Below, in pieces: positions 20,730 to 33,443 of a stretch of 64,000 bases of DNA. The first letter of the stretch is position 1. Each line of letters begins with the position of its first letter. The stretch is from Mortierella sp. BCC40632 (taxonomy: Eukaryota; Mortierellomycota; Mortierellomycetes; Mortierellales; Mortierellaceae): the NCBI GenBank assembly GCA_011634665.1, contig WAEK01000018.1, positions 783,501 through 847,500 on the forward strand, written 5' to 3'. Under the pieces are notes generated by a model, which made no database searches, was not told where the DNA came from, and saw nothing but the letters and a program-made list of their open reading frames with translations. A program made the position numbers and the translations under genes.

Positions 20730-23459
20730 TCAATATACTCCGTTGGTTTGTCCATTCACACGACCAGTGCCATTCGGATGATTCTGAAGTCTATGTAGGG
20801 AACGAGGGCCTTGCGGGTCTGCATTAGCCATTGCTGATGCAGACGACCAGGAACCATCAAGGATCGAATCCAACGTCTTTCCTAGATGGGTCTCATCGTA
20901 GATGGGCCTACCCGTAGCTGGGTCTCTCTTTCCAACACAGGGAACACACTCAATTCCCAGCTTTTCAATACCCCACGTGTCCACATAGACTTCCGAGTTA
21001 TCCAGATAAAGAAGATGAGTGATATACTTGCTTGGCTTGTACTCTCTCGGCCAAAACTGACTAGACAGCTTGAGTGACGAATTCAGTGCATCTGTTAGGG
21101 CCCAGATAAAATCAAGGGCCATGTAGTCGGGTGTCTCTCGGTCGTTCGTTCCATTCAGCATAAAGATCTTGTTCTTTAGCATCCTCGACTCGGCAATACA
21201 CCGTCCAACGTCCTTGAGGATCAAGCAAGGAATAATGGACGTATACAACGAGCCGATCGAATAGACCAACGTTTCCATCTCTGCTAGAGAGATGAGAAGC
21301 TTTGGATTGGGTGGTGGAAAGATTTCTTGACCATACTCATTGATGTAGTACAGTCTGGAAATCCGGGACTGGAGTGAGCTGGAGGATGTCGGGGTCTTGT
21401 CAAAATGAATATTGCTCTGAGTCAACTTTAGTGTCGAGAAACTATCTTCGAGTTGATGCTGATGGTGATGGCTAGGGTGACTTGAGTTGGCCAAAAGTGC
21501 ATCTAGTTCAGCACTCCTGGTAATATCTTGTGGCGAAGATGGTGAAGCAGCCCCAGGAGGTGTAGAAGATACTGAACCATGTGGATGACCATGAGCATGA
21601 GTAGGGGTCGATGAAGTCGTCATTCCTGAATTTGCTGCTGTGGGTGTACCGGCATGGGCGGTAGAGATCGACGTGGTTGTTGCGCGGATATGACCACCAC
21701 TGAAACCATCACTTGAAGCTGCAGCGAGCGCAGGATGGGAGATGGCACACTGGCCTAGGATTGTGTGTCCGTTTTTCAAGGATGCAGCAATGGCGATCCC
21801 GTGGTTGGTGTTGATTACGGGAATAACTCGGGTCGGCTCTGTGATACCAGTGATTGCCGCAAACAAGAAAATGGCAGATTCAAGCGAGCCAAAGAACATT
21901 CGTGCACCTGTGAGGAAAAGGTTGCCAATCGACCCATTTGCGAACGAGAATCTCTTGTGGGCTCGCTTGAGAATCTCGGACTGGACGTAGATGAGGAAGC
22001 CTCGGATGACTTCCTTCTTTTCGGAAGGGATGTGGCGCCACAGCCTAAGAGTGATAACATTTGCAGATAGCATTTCAAATGTAAACGGAAGTTGGCGGCC
22101 AGACCAAGCATTGTGCGCATCACAGAAAATAGAGGCAAGGAGAGAGGAGGGGGCGATAGAAAAGAACCTAGAGCGTTAGAAGCATGATCCTCAAATTCGG
22201 TCACCATAATAGGCTAGCATTAAAGCAAAAGGGAAAGGCCAATTCATGGTGCGAGTGTCTTGTGACCAAGGTCGCTTCAGTTGGGCTAGTTCCCAAGAAA
22301 AAAGAAAAAAAAAAAAGGGACAGGGGCACGCCTCCTTACCGATGGCTTCCTTCGACAATCTCAACCCACTCGTTTTTTATCGCACTCTCATCTCCGTGTC
22401 CAGGCAGGCGGTATCCAAGCAACTCTTGAATAGCTTTCCGGCCAATATCGGTGGGATCCGGCTTGATCAGTCGGATAAGTCTTGAGCGGATGTCGCCAAT
22501 GGCCGGTCCGTCCAGTACCCGCAGGATTTCGCTAGTCGATCCGCCGTTGTCCGAGATACCCACTTGAGCGCGATAGTTTAGGTTTGAGTACCGAGTGGGA
22601 TGGCATTGTTGAGGGATTTTTGGACAAGAGAGAGAGAATAGGAGAATTAGTTGATGAAAGACCGGCAGCACCACGCGTTCCATGGTGCGTGCATTTTAAC
22701 GAAAAAGGTAAAAAGGAGGAGGGAGATAACAGGGATGAGATAACAGAGAAAAGACTCTGTGGAATGATAACCAAAGAGAGCACCCAGCGCTTTTTTTTTG
22801 TTTTTTGGCTTTTTGTTTTTTGTTTGCTGGTGCTAGGAAGCGCGGCATCAGTTGTTGTCTCATCAATATTGCTCTACCATTACACAAGACCCAAGGTGCA
22901 AGGTGCAGCCACGCGGAGCGGGAAAAAAATGTTAGAAGTGTGATAACTTACAGACGTAGGTGACATTGGGGGTCATGTTCTGAAGAAGCTGGACAAGCGA
23001 GTTACAGGCGGTGCCTCCAGAGACAACAACGATCCCGGCATCCGCTCCCCCACGCGGGAAGGCACAGGGTGTAGGTGGGGGTGGTGGCGAGGTGGTGCCG
23101 TTAAATGTGACGGAGCATGAGGTCCATGGAGATGAGCCTGACCCTGCTCCATGAACATTGGTTGAAGCCGTCCCTGATCCTGGTTCTACATTCGCACCAG
23201 GAGCAGTCTGTGAGCCAGATGCAGAGACCAGGGTCGAAGGCTCTGTTGATGAGGGCTGTGCTTGAGCTGCTGAAGTACCAGCGGCAACAACCGGGTTGGA
23301 AGGGGCGGAGACTACAGTAGTGGGTGACAAGGGAGAGCGGTCCTGTGAAAGCGGGCGCTTGGTGAAGGTGGAGAGGATGGGCAGGACGATCTCTTCGCCA
23401 TTCTGATACCCAGGTCCATTTCCGATGAGTGGCCCATTGATGCCGGGTAATGAGTTCAT
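20730..23459 (-). CDS. CofD/YvcK-family protein (gluconeogenesis-factor-like)
   Basis: The CofD-like fold binds nucleotide sugar or phospholactate-type ligands in prokaryotes (YvcK, CofD); the fungal homologues have no settled reaction. Start ATG 23459 opens a Ser/Pro-rich N-terminal extension of about 130 residues before the core motif VVVSGGTACNSLVQLLQN. Exon 2 gives GISDNGGSTSEILRVLDGPA and GDIRSRLIRL. A 290-nt intron is removed by joining VEGSHR to LWRHIPSEKKEVIRGFL (phase 2, acceptor near 22051). Exon 3 carries SFANGSIGNLFLTGARMFFG and, near the C-terminus, LDFIWALTDALNSS, then ends RVNGQTNGVY. Two His/Gly/Ser-rich inserts (THAHGHPHG; SSHPSHHHQHQ) interrupt the core, probably as a surface loop. 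No targeting signal is seen. Sure of the family, not of the reaction. Confidence 0.87.
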
Positions 23460-23536
23460 AGTGTGTGGAGAATGTGAGGAATGCGGGACAGATAAAAGAT
23501 GGAGGGTGAGAAGGAGAGTGTGTGTGTGAGTGAGTG

Positions 23537-23603
<67 letters not shown>

Positions 23604-24422
23604 GAGAGGGAGGATAGCCGATGAGTTTGGAGCAAAGCCAAGACGGCACAAAGGCGGCAGCTGTGGGTTGGTGGCGACCGCACACAAGCTGGCAGCAAAC
23701 TTTAGCTCGCTCTGGAAGATGCCCTTACCCGGTCATTGAGCCATACAGCCCTGAGTGGATCCTTACTCTGCCCAGCAATATTTGTCAGCGGGCGGGCGTA
23801 ATACCTGTGCGCCTTCTTGCTCCTCGCTATGCCCACTCATCCATTGCAGGTCCACGAATATCTGGCGCCTGTTTACTGGTTCTCAGTCCGTGAACGTTCA
23901 TTTGGATATCGGACCTCCCTCCGACGAGCGCTCAGTACGACTACGTGGTGGTTTTTCATCTGCTCCCAGGACTTGCGCTGCCCCTGACGTGTCTTCAGTC
24001 CTAATTGCCTGCTAACCAATGCTGGCTAGGTAAAAATGAATATTCAAAGATACCGCAGGGCCTTGCTCCTCCAACAAGCAGCCTGTTTCTACTCTTTCGA
24101 TCTCCAGGCCTTCCTAAAATAACCGTGTAGGCAAATAGATCCCCTCGCAAGAGGATCTTGTCTAATCCAATCTGCAAAATAGTGAGGCCCTTTGGTCCAG
24201 GATAACTCCTTGCACATCAGCCATGACACTCCTACCGGTATTGCAAGATAAACTCATGTAGCGTTTGTCTTGAGAACTCAACAACAGAGTTTCAACCACA
24301 CTACATGATTTGTGGATCCAGGCAAGGCACCACAAGGGAGTCCTCCCTCGGATCCACGTACACATACGTATAATCAATGGTGACGCATCCATCCTCCTTT
24401 TTTTTTTAACCATCTCCATCCA
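23460..24422. promoter_or_regulatory. divergent promoter region between the CofD-like and NRP1-like genes
   Basis: A 963-nt gap between divergent starts. Near the CofD-like start is a GT/GA/AAAAG simple-sequence tract (23517-23610), which is pyrimidine-rich on that gene's strand. The middle (23620-24380) is unique sequence with no coding evidence I can support, and a T run lies at 24399-24408 just before the NRP1-like ATG. Confidence 0.5.
23517..23610. repeat. (GT)n/(GA)n/(AAAAG)n simple-sequence tract
   Basis: Tandem GTGTGT, GAGAGA and AAAAG units just upstream of the CofD-like start, reading as CT/CA on that gene's strand. Confidence 0.9.
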
Positions 24423-26978
24423 ATGATGAACATCACTCTCTTCTCCACAACACTAAACATGTCTGATACTACCACTCCTTCGCAAGAGTCATTGCAGGCT
24501 GAGAATCCCTCGGCTTCGCCCACAGTCACCGCAAAGTCTTCAGTCGCAACAGGTCCTACAGCTCAAGCATCCAAGGCGCCTCGTGTCCCCACCAGCGAGT
24601 ACGATTACTTTATTGTGATCGATCTCGAGGCAACGGCTGATGACAACAAGCCTGCGTCCGAACTTCTTGTCACAGGGGTAAGGACACGCTCTTATCTATC
24701 ATTGGCTTCGCTCATTCAGCATCCCGTTCTTTTTCTAATCTTCATCTGTTGCTATTGCTGCTAGGCCACCTCTGAAATCATCGAGTTCTCATGGCTCTGT
24801 GTGGCCAAGAATAACCTCACGATCCAACATGAGGAGCAGCGATACGTCAAGCCAGTCTCAACACCCTTGACGCCATTCTGCCAGGCTCTTACCAAGATCA
24901 CGCCCGAGATGCTCGAGAATGCAGGAACACTCGCAGAGGCAATCGATTCGATGGACACCTACATTACCAACGAGATCAAGAACAAGGGCTCAACCTTCTG
25001 CTTTGTCACGCATGGCGCGTGGGACCTTCGCATCCAACTTCTCCGCGAGGCCAAGGATAAGAACATCACTTTGCCTGCGTACCTCAAGGACGCCGTCCTT
25101 TTTGACCTTAAGGAGGAAGCTACAAAGTGGATTGCCCACCACCCACAGGTCGTGCTAAAGTCTTTCTCTCTCGAGCGCATGTGTACTGCCTTCAATGTCA
25201 ATCAGGAAGGCGCCTCACACTCGGGACTTTCGGACGCAAAGACCATTGTGAATATTATGCGCTACCTTGTAGCATTTGCCCACCCTGACGTCTTTACTCA
25301 AGCTACAGACCCTGTTATGCTTCTCAAGCTTTTCAAGTCAGAAGAGTCCAAGATTGTTCGCATCTCGTCCATGTCTTTTGATATTACCCAGGCTGAGCTT
25401 GAGTCATTTTTCACTTCAAATGGCCTCAAGCCCAAGGAGCTTGTTATGATTACTGGCGCATCCAACCGACCAAGCGGCGGCGGATTTGTCGTATTTGAAA
25501 AGCATGCTGATGCACTTGCTGCACTGGACTTGAATGGATCTCTTCTTGGCACACGTACTATTGAAATCACTCCCTCTAGCAAGGCCAGCATGGACACCCA
25601 AAAGAGCAAGCTTTCTAGCTTCCAGGTAACGTTGTATTCCCGACCTATCGTTTTCCCTATTGTTTTTATATGGCTCCTGACTATTTTCTAGTGAAAAAAA
25701 ATTGATTCTTTTCCACTAACAACTGTGTACATGCTATTTTCCACATCTCATCAGACCACAAAGTCAAGCACTCCAGCCACATCTCGCCCAGGTGACTGGA
25801 CCTGCAACATGTGTCAGTTCCTCAATTTTTCTTCACGGCGAGCATGCTTCAAGTGTAACTCACCTTCTCCTGAAGGTGTTGTCCCCTCACCTCCAGCCAA
25901 CTTCACCACAGGCGACTGGATGTGCCCTAATGCCATCTGTAACTTCCACAACTATGCCTCACGAACACAGTGCTTCCGGTGCAACACACCAAGGCCCGGC
26001 GGTAGCAGTGGTGGAAGCAACAGTGGTGGCACTAATAGCGGATTCGGTTCAGGCGGACCTATCCACCATGGCCATCATAGCCAACAGCACCATCCATATG
26101 CCGGAGGAGGAGAGCGCCACTCGCACTCTATCTCGTTCAGACCCGGTGACTGGAACTGCCCTAGCTGTTCTTTCCAGAACTTTGCTTCTCGCACCTATTG
26201 CTTGAAGTGCAATACACCTGTCCCAAGCGGCGGCGGTGGTGGCGGTGGTGGCGGTAATGGCGGCAGTGGTGGTAGCGGAGGCTATCGCAACTCAAATTCT
26301 GGATATGGTGGATACAACGACCACAATGGGGGTGGAAGCGGAGGATATGGAGGTCGTGGCAGCGGTGGCTATGGATCTGGATCCCATGGTGGCTCAGGAC
26401 CTTATTCAGGAGGCGGATCCGGCAACAGCTCCTTCCGTCCCGGTGACTGGAACTGCCCTTCATGCAACTCTCACAATTTTGCATCTCGGTTCCAGTGCAT
26501 GCGCTGTGGATTTTCAAAGCCGTCGCGTGAAGGATCGCCTACACCTGGTTACCAGCCCATGTCCATGTCGATGAAGCCAGGCGATTGGATGTGCCCTAAC
26601 ACCCAGTGTGGCTACCATAACTTTGCAAAGCGATCCACCTGCGCGCGCTGCGGAACGAATGCACCAAACCAGGGCGGTGGTGGTGGAGGAAGTGGAATGG
26701 GTGGCAGCACCAGTGGTGGTGGGCTCGGTGGTGGCAGTGGAATGGGCAACATGGGCGGTGGTGCGAGCGGACTTGGTGGCAACATGGGCTACTATGGTAC
26801 ACAGCATCACGTGCCACCTCAACAACCTGCACCAGTTCAAACACAGCAGGGATATTCTCCGATGAACCCTGCATATGGAAGCTATGGCGGTCCTACCTAT
26901 GGAACACAACAGCCTCAGCAGGGTGGATATGGGTCTTATGGCACACAGCAGTACGGGCCTCCATCAAACCGATACTAA
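24423..26978 (+). CDS. NRP1: Nrp1-like RNA-binding protein: DEDDh exonuclease domain, RRM, five RanBP2 zinc fingers
   Basis: The domain order matches the yeast Nrp1 family, linked to ribosome biogenesis and stress granules. Three exons: 24423-24677, 24765-25625 and 25755-26978, 779 residues from the first Met, or 767 if the Met at 24459 (MSDTTTPSQ) is used. Exonuclease domain: FIVIDLEATADDN (first D and E), FVTHGAWDLRIQ (second D) and SHSGLSDAKTI (H and last D), so the DEDDh residues are all present. The RRM follows (IVRISSMSFDITQAELESFF to TRTIEITP). Then come five RanBP2-type fingers, each with GDW and four Cys: TCNMC, MCPNAIC, two NCPSC and MCPNTQC types. Gly/Ser/Asn-rich spacers separate them, and a Gly/Gln/Tyr-rich tail ends the protein, typical of condensate-forming RNA binders. 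Whether the exonuclease is active is unknown. Confidence 0.88.
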
Positions 26979-27608
26979 CTTCTTCCTCCCTTTCACTTGA
27001 AACCAACCTCGATCTGGGGAAAGGGAGACGAGGGAGAGTGTAGGGAACAAAAAAAGAAAGAAAAAAAGAAAAAAAGAAGGCATATGAGCGCGTGTTTATT
27101 ATGAATAGGGGAGTAGAAGCAGAGCTGGAGGAGGACTCGAGGGGGGGACGGGTGGATTGTGGATTGACAGATGGAAGGAAGGATGGAAGGAAGGAAGCAA
27201 AGGAGGAAGGCAAACTTGGCTGACATGGATTCAAGAAAAAAGAAAGAAAGAAAAAAGAAAAAAAGAAAAAAAAAGAAAGCAAAGAAGACCCAAGGTTAGA
27301 GATTTTTCTGTCATAGGAATATCTCGACTGTGGAGACCGGCCACAGAGACAGGGATAGAGACAAGAGACGATCATTGTGTGAGAGTGCTCGAGTTCTTGG
27401 GCATTCTCTTTCTTGAGACATTATTGCTGCTGACTGCAACTCATTGTCACTTGACGGAGTGGCAATAATGAGGGAGGGTGAGTGCAATTCCTCTCTTTTG
27501 CTGTATTTCTTTTTATTTCTTTTTTATTTTACTCTATTTTTTACTGTACTCTATCATTTGTTGCATTGCATGGGAATCAATCAAGTGGATGAACATGCGT
27601 GGTCTGAG

Positions 27609-27643
<35 letters not shown>

Positions 27644-28224
27644 GTTGTTTGGGGGATGTTAACAGTTGAAGTGAATTGCCCGTGTTTCGTGTATCCGATC
27701 AGTATTTCTAGTGTGCTTCAATGTTTTCAGCGGTCCCCCCTTGGTCGAAGGGAAAGGATGAGAGGACTCAAGGAAGGCGTAGCTGGGCCAATGTTGTTCA
27801 AGTGTCCGCACGATAATTTGGGATCGTGTCAGGTCGTGTCGGATCGTGTCAGGTCAGGTCAGGTCAGGGGCCTCATGTTCGCGGCCCAAACGGAATCGTG
27901 GGGGAGTGAAATCCAAGTGGGGGAGGGTCCATGTAATGTTGCTCCCATGATGATGCAATGGGAGACCCTCCTCTCCATTGCCCTCAACCTGTTTTTATTC
28001 CTCTTCTCCAACTCCACTGTCTGCAAGAGGATCATGAAAATGGGGGTGTTCAAGAAGACTTGGGTGGGCGTGATCTCTGATTTGACAGCGGTGGATTTGA
28101 ATGGCTTCAGATTTTCCACTCTTCTTTTTTTTTTTTTTTTTTTTTTTGTTGCTTAATCACTACCTTTGTATAGCTCTATTGCTTCTTTACCTAACTGAAT
28201 GTGCAAAAAATGCAAAAATGTAGG

Positions 28225-28265
<41 letters not shown>

Positions 28266-28484
28266 AGTAAAAGTATTTGCAGACCAGTTTCCAACATATA
28301 TCCCTTCGAGATGTGAAAGCATGCTTTGCAAAAAGGCACTCATTGGGAGGAAGAGGAGGAGGAGGACAGCCATTCAGTTCCTTACCCTCCTCGAGCTGCC
28401 CGATGCTTAAAAAGAGTTTTACGCTGATTTATTGAAGTCTCAATTCCATGTTGAAGTTGTCTCTTTTGTTCCTTTCCCTTCTCT
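26979..28484. other. convergent intergenic region rich in homopolymers
   Basis: No supported gene between the NRP1-like stop and the DUF3020 stop. It holds AAAG/GGAAG purine tracts (27050-27285), a run of about 31 A at 27609-27639, a small tandem repeat of TCAGG units (27828-27868), a T run at 28126-28147, and a run of about 36 A at 28225-28260 followed by GTAAAA units. A 166-codon open frame at 27656-28156 ends in poly-Phe from the T run and shows no family similarity. Confidence 0.6.
27828..27868. repeat. short tandem TCAGG-type repeat
   Basis: Imperfect copies of GTCAGGTC/GTCGGATCGT, ending in four consecutive TCAGG units. Not associated with a gene. Confidence 0.8.
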
Positions 28485-29882
28485 TTATGCCTTCCAGCTG
28501 CCATTCAACTGCATTAGGGTAAGCACCGCATCCATAGGATACTCTGCATCCGTTGATTGGCTTGGACTTGGTCCAGACAGCGCCAAGAGGGAACCTGTCC
28601 CCGTCTCAATGCCTGGAGCGGAGGAGCATATCGTTTCTGAGGTACTAGATGGACCTGCGGCCGTTGTTAATGCAGCTAGAGTGCCAGATACCAATACGGA
28701 CTGTGCAGCGACTGCACTATTGTTGATCTCAATCAACTGCCTTGCTAGGTCAGGGTCAGTCAAGACCCCGGTCAACTGGACGAGATCCAGCTGAGTTCCA
28801 TTCTTTTTCACCAACTCATTCAGTGCCAAGGCAGTCTTGACAGTCGTGGGATCGAACTGAGGCGTGGTTGAAGCCAAAGCAGTCGCAGTGTCCAGCAAAT
28901 GTTGTTGTTGTTGCTGTATCTCCAATGTCTGGTCCGACTGTCTGTTCCTCGACTGGGGTTGCCGTACTGGCCGCAATCGATCTTGAGCGGGCTTCGGCGT
29001 CGTATCAGCCGGCTCATTCGGAACATGCCGCTTACGTTCCTTCTCCTTGCGCTTCACCTGACGCTTCGTGAACTCTTCTTCCATCCACCGAGACTTGTGC
29101 TCACTGTCTGCACGTCCGAACAATTTGTTGGCTCTCTTGTGTACTCTGCAACGAAGATCATTATCTTTGTCTAAAAAGTAGTATGTATGTGGAGAAGCAG
29201 AAGTTCAAGAATCAATAAACAGGAGCAGAAAACCCACGTCCAATACCCGCATAGCGAAGGGTATATAAAATGAATACGAGTAGCGCAAGAAAAAGACTAG
29301 TAGGTGATTTCAAATCACTCTTGTTTCCTGACATCCTGTTTATTTAGACTTGCAAAGGACACTTACTCCTGTCCTCTTCTTCTGCTCTCTCCATCGCTTC
29401 TTTCGTTCCCTGTTCTCTGTTCGAACCTTTTCTGTCATGGCCGCCTTCTTCATCTTTTCCTGAATCTCTGCTTCAGTCATCAACGTCGGGACGGGACTCG
29501 GCGTCGTGACTGCGATCACGTTCGATGGGCTCGATGTAGGAAGAGTAACTGTTGTGAGAGGCACGGTGGGCGAAGTGGTCAAAGAAGGATTTGATCCTGC
29601 TGCTGAAACGGCCACAGCAGCAACTGCAGCAGCGACCGCAGCGGCCGCCATGGCATCCGCATCTGCAGTACTACTATTCACTTCGGTCACCCCATTGACA
29701 TCCGTGAGAGCTACCATCGAAGCCGTTGTTGCTGTTGTTGTCATGGCCACATCCGATCCTGGGATACCCAAGTTCACGGTTACATTCACGTCCACATCGA
29801 TGTCAATGTTCGAAGTTGTGGTTGGGACCGACGTCGGCGAAAAGACGGAATCTGTTTCAATGCTCAGACTCTCTGCGCTCAT
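28485..29882 (-). CDS. DUF3020-domain protein, putative nuclear regulator
   Basis: The conserved fungal DUF3020 block is split by an intron: exon 1 ends ENRERKKRWREQKKRTG and exon 2 resumes KDNDLRCRVHKRANKLFG. This short, highly basic helix pair is the family hallmark; its biochemical function is unknown. The start Met at 29882 gives MSAESLSIETDSVFSPTSVP. An in-frame upstream Met at 29984 exists but leads only through untypical sequence. The N-terminal part is Ser/Thr/Val/Ala-rich with an Ala-Val run (DAMAAAAVAAAVAAVAVSAA). The C-terminal part contains a Gln stretch (IQQQQQHLLDTATALASTT) and ends at LMQLNGSWKA. Odd: the GTAAGT donor at 29368 leaves phase 0, while the acceptor at 29171 needs phase 1, so the junction is not resolved; a micro-exon or sequence variant may lie between them. 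Confidence 0.82.
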
Positions 29883-31613
29883 GTTAAGAGAATAAGAGAC
29901 TGCGTCCTGAATGTAAGGCGATAAAGAAAAAAACGTGGGAGGACTCTCTGTCGGAAAAGGGACGGTCGAAATTGCACGGCACAAGAGAATGGATTGAAGG
30001 GACCTTTGGTTCTTGCCGAGGTGGAGAGAAGACTAGCTGCCTTGGGGAGAAAAGAGAGAGAGTTAGAGAGGAAGAGAAACAGTCCTGCCCTCTCTCTTTT
30101 TTTTGGAGGGCAGAAAGAACGTCATAGATTTAAGCCACATGGCAAGCAAGCTCATGACCATGAGCTATAGTTTTTCGAATTTTTTTTTTTTTTTTTCTCA
30201 AAAGAACTTCACGTCGCAACCCTCCCCTCATGTTCAGGAGATAGAGGAGCTCTACACACCGCCCAGCTAGCACCGGATCCCTGCACACCGCCAAACCAGC
30301 ACCGGATCCAAGTGCGACCAGTGTCTGGTCTATCAGCTTTAATGTGCTGATATCGCTGGGTGTATAGCTCCAAACCCCTGTACGATGCGGATGCTGTCGT
30401 AGAAAAGCAACTGCGTAAAGGTAGAGGAGAAGGAAAGACCCAGACCGAGAAGGCTGAGGAGCTGACTAAGGCGCTGGACAAGCAGAGGTTGGCATCAATA
30501 AACTTGATTAGCGAGTCAGCACCAATCACCACATCACCAAATGCCATATACCACGAAAGAAGCACTTGACAGACTCATTTTCATGAGCACCCGAATCGAG
30601 GGACTCGCTAGTCATGTAACTGCTCGAAAGCGGTTGGGAGGTGGTCACATGTGAAACAGAAGCCAAAGTTCAGATTGCACTCGACCTTTAAGCCCAAGGA
30701 TACCATTGATACCAGAGACAGCGACTTTTTAGGCTACGCAACGGTCAAGACTAACCGGCGTATGATCGGTAGAGGTAATGCTGTCCTCTACAGCATGGAC
30801 AGTCTTCTCATTGCCATGAGGTTGACCTGAAAACAGCCAATAGTTCTATGGATTTTGTCGCAAAATAACTATTCCAGTAATATTCATGATCCTGAGCCTG
30901 AAGAAATTCAAAGAATACTATGCATCTTGAGGAGAATGGCACCCAATGGTGCATCTGAAATATATATCACATCACTACTAACTCTCTCTCTTTTTTTTTT
31001 TTTTTTTTTGCCAGATGTGCCGAGCATGGTATAGGCATATCTGGCCGGCATTCGAGTATTTGTGGCCAACACTCTCCTCCAGGGAGCCTTTGGGGCTGCC
31101 CTTCACGTTAATCACAGACATCAACAAACAAAAACGAGGTTCTTCCTCAGACATCCCAACCTCATACAACAACTTGAGAGAGGGGTTTGATTTACTTCGA
31201 GAACATGTAAAGCTTCGAAAGAAATAACTGTGGGAAAGCAAACTCGGCGGCAACAAAAATTAAGGATGCTTATTCTTTTAGCTGTGTGGTAGACCACGAC
31301 TTTTTTTTTTTAGTATTGTAATAGAAAGAGAGCTGGAAGAGATGTGAATACGCGGTCTAAAGCTGGTCTGCCGACAGCATCTTTACTCCTCTAGGCGGGC
31401 AGTTTAGGGGTGATAAGATACAAGTCCTTGCCCTCAAAAAAACCACATCGCATCTCACTAATTTGATCAGTATGAGTCGTCATCAGCCGCCACTCCCACC
31501 AAGCGTAAGGCAAAGGAAGAGCCGCGCACCAAAGAGAATAGTATTAAACCCAGAGCACCCCAATGTGTCCCTGCCGCCATGTGGCGGGACATGGAGTCGT
31601 CTCTTTTCGTTTA
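29883..31613. other. gene-poor stretch with a degenerate open-frame remnant
   Basis: No intact gene. From 30360 to 30569 a basic frame reads MYSSKPLYDADAVVEKQLRK and continues with KTQTEKAEELTKALDKQRLA. Beyond its stop, coding-like fragments continue in other frames up to about 30840, such as FKPKDTIDTRDSDFLGYATV. This looks like a decayed gene or mobile-element remnant, but I cannot name the family. T runs lie at 30181-30198 and 30991-31009. The segment 29883-30110 is the DUF3020 upstream region. Confidence 0.4.
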
Positions 31614-33412
31614 TTAAACCATGCGTGAGCCACTGTTCAAGGCCAAAACTCCCAAATCCTCCATCCTGATGTTTCTTGGTGGTGTGCAGTTTTCTCTGAC
31701 CCTTCCATAGAATATTATCCTTCGCGCTTCTCGAGGGAGAAGCCAGAACGCATTCTGAGAAAAATATCCGTCCATATCGTTCCGTTTCCACTCTAGCCAT
31801 ACCATGCCTACGAGGCGCGATGACATTAAATCCATGCTCACTTCATATCTCTTGGCACTTTCGAGGCTAGCTGAGGGTGACTGAGTGAAACATAGTTCTT
31901 GGACCGAAAACGTTGAGTTCTCTCCGAAGAGCTCAAGCGGGAAGGCCTCACGAGCAGGGAATATCTGAGGAATCATTTCGTACAAGGGGAGGACGGGAGG
32001 AGACGGCTCATTCTCGATAACAGCGATCTTGGCTCTTGCCATTAAGAGACACCAAGGTGCTGTGTCGTCCTTCAACATGAACGAAGAGTGGAGGACAATG
32101 ATTTGCTGAGAACTCTGGGGGTTTAGTGCGAAAGCTACTTCACAAGAAGACACCACTGATCCTGACTTCAGGTCGATTGACTGAATGCTTAGCGTGCCTA
32201 AGTGTTTTCGATAGATTTAAGTGAGATCTCAGAGTTGTCCCCAATGGTCACCCCATCTCGTTCAGTGGTACTATTATGGTAGATACGAACCTTTCACCGA
32301 TGAAGTTCTCTCGTTCGAGACAAATACATGAAATGTCCTATCGTTAGGTGGCTGAAATCCTGACACTAACACGTCTTCAAACGCCTGGCGAATATGATAA
32401 TGAAGCGGTTTCCATCGACCTGGTAGTCAAGGCTGTTAGAACGTGTCCATTGAACAGCAAAGTCATAATGCCTAATTTCCTTACCACCATGTTCGATGCT
32501 GGACCCTTTTTTTAAAAGAAAAAAGAAAGAAAGAAAAAAAAAAAAAAAAAAAAAAGCTATCTCAGTTAGACTTGTCCCATTTGGCACTTAAAACTAGCAA
32601 CAGGTAGATGGTTGCTTATTAAAAATAACCTGTTCGACTTCTTACATGTTGGTGCTGGCCAAATATCGTTTAGTTGCCAATAGAGAGCGCCCATTGTTCG
32701 ATGCCCCAGGCCACGACCTCGTCGGTAGTGTTCTGTCTGTGCAGCGATGGATCTTGCTTGAACGCATTGAGTCAAGTAGCAAAAGAAGGCAAAGAGTTTC
32801 TCTCTAGTGTTTTCTGAAAGGTTCAATCCCTTGTTAACCTTATCGTGGTAGTATTTGGAAAGAGACTCTGGTAGTTTAAATTGCATCTATTGAACAAAGG
32901 TGTATAAGTAAGACTCAGTATGGCGAAGGAAAAGGGCCCCATTCTACTTCACTCTGTCAAATTACAAGACTCAAACCTCAATTTGATCAAGCATCTCTTG
33001 TTGTCCATTCCCATGATGGTTTCTATGAACAGATAGATCTGAGAATGGATGCCAGTCTTGGCTTGATGACACCAACTTCCACGAGGCGAAAGATGGCATT
33101 GATTGAGCACCGTACTCTAGTGCGCCCCCGATTGTCCAATAAACACAACGGATAGTCGGATAGTTAATCTACCATTCATTCTTCGGACTCAGTCTAGATG
33201 AGTTTTGTCTTACCTGATACAAAACGTGCATTTGGATAATGTTCGACATGCATGCCATTGTGCTTGTAGTCATAAAAGTGAGCATCTCCATAGAGTCCAC
33301 GTTCCGAGTCCTGTAATATATATCGTTCGGTGTATGGTCGTTTCGAAACCACTCCTGCGGATGGCGATCTACTCAAAAAAAAAAGGCATTCAGTACAACA
33401 GTCTGTTGTCAA

Positions 33413-33443
<31 letters not shown>

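Noticed and set aside
27656..28156. 166-codon plus-strand open frame
   Set aside because: Ends in poly-Phe from a T run, has no family similarity or leader, and lies in a convergent 3' region.
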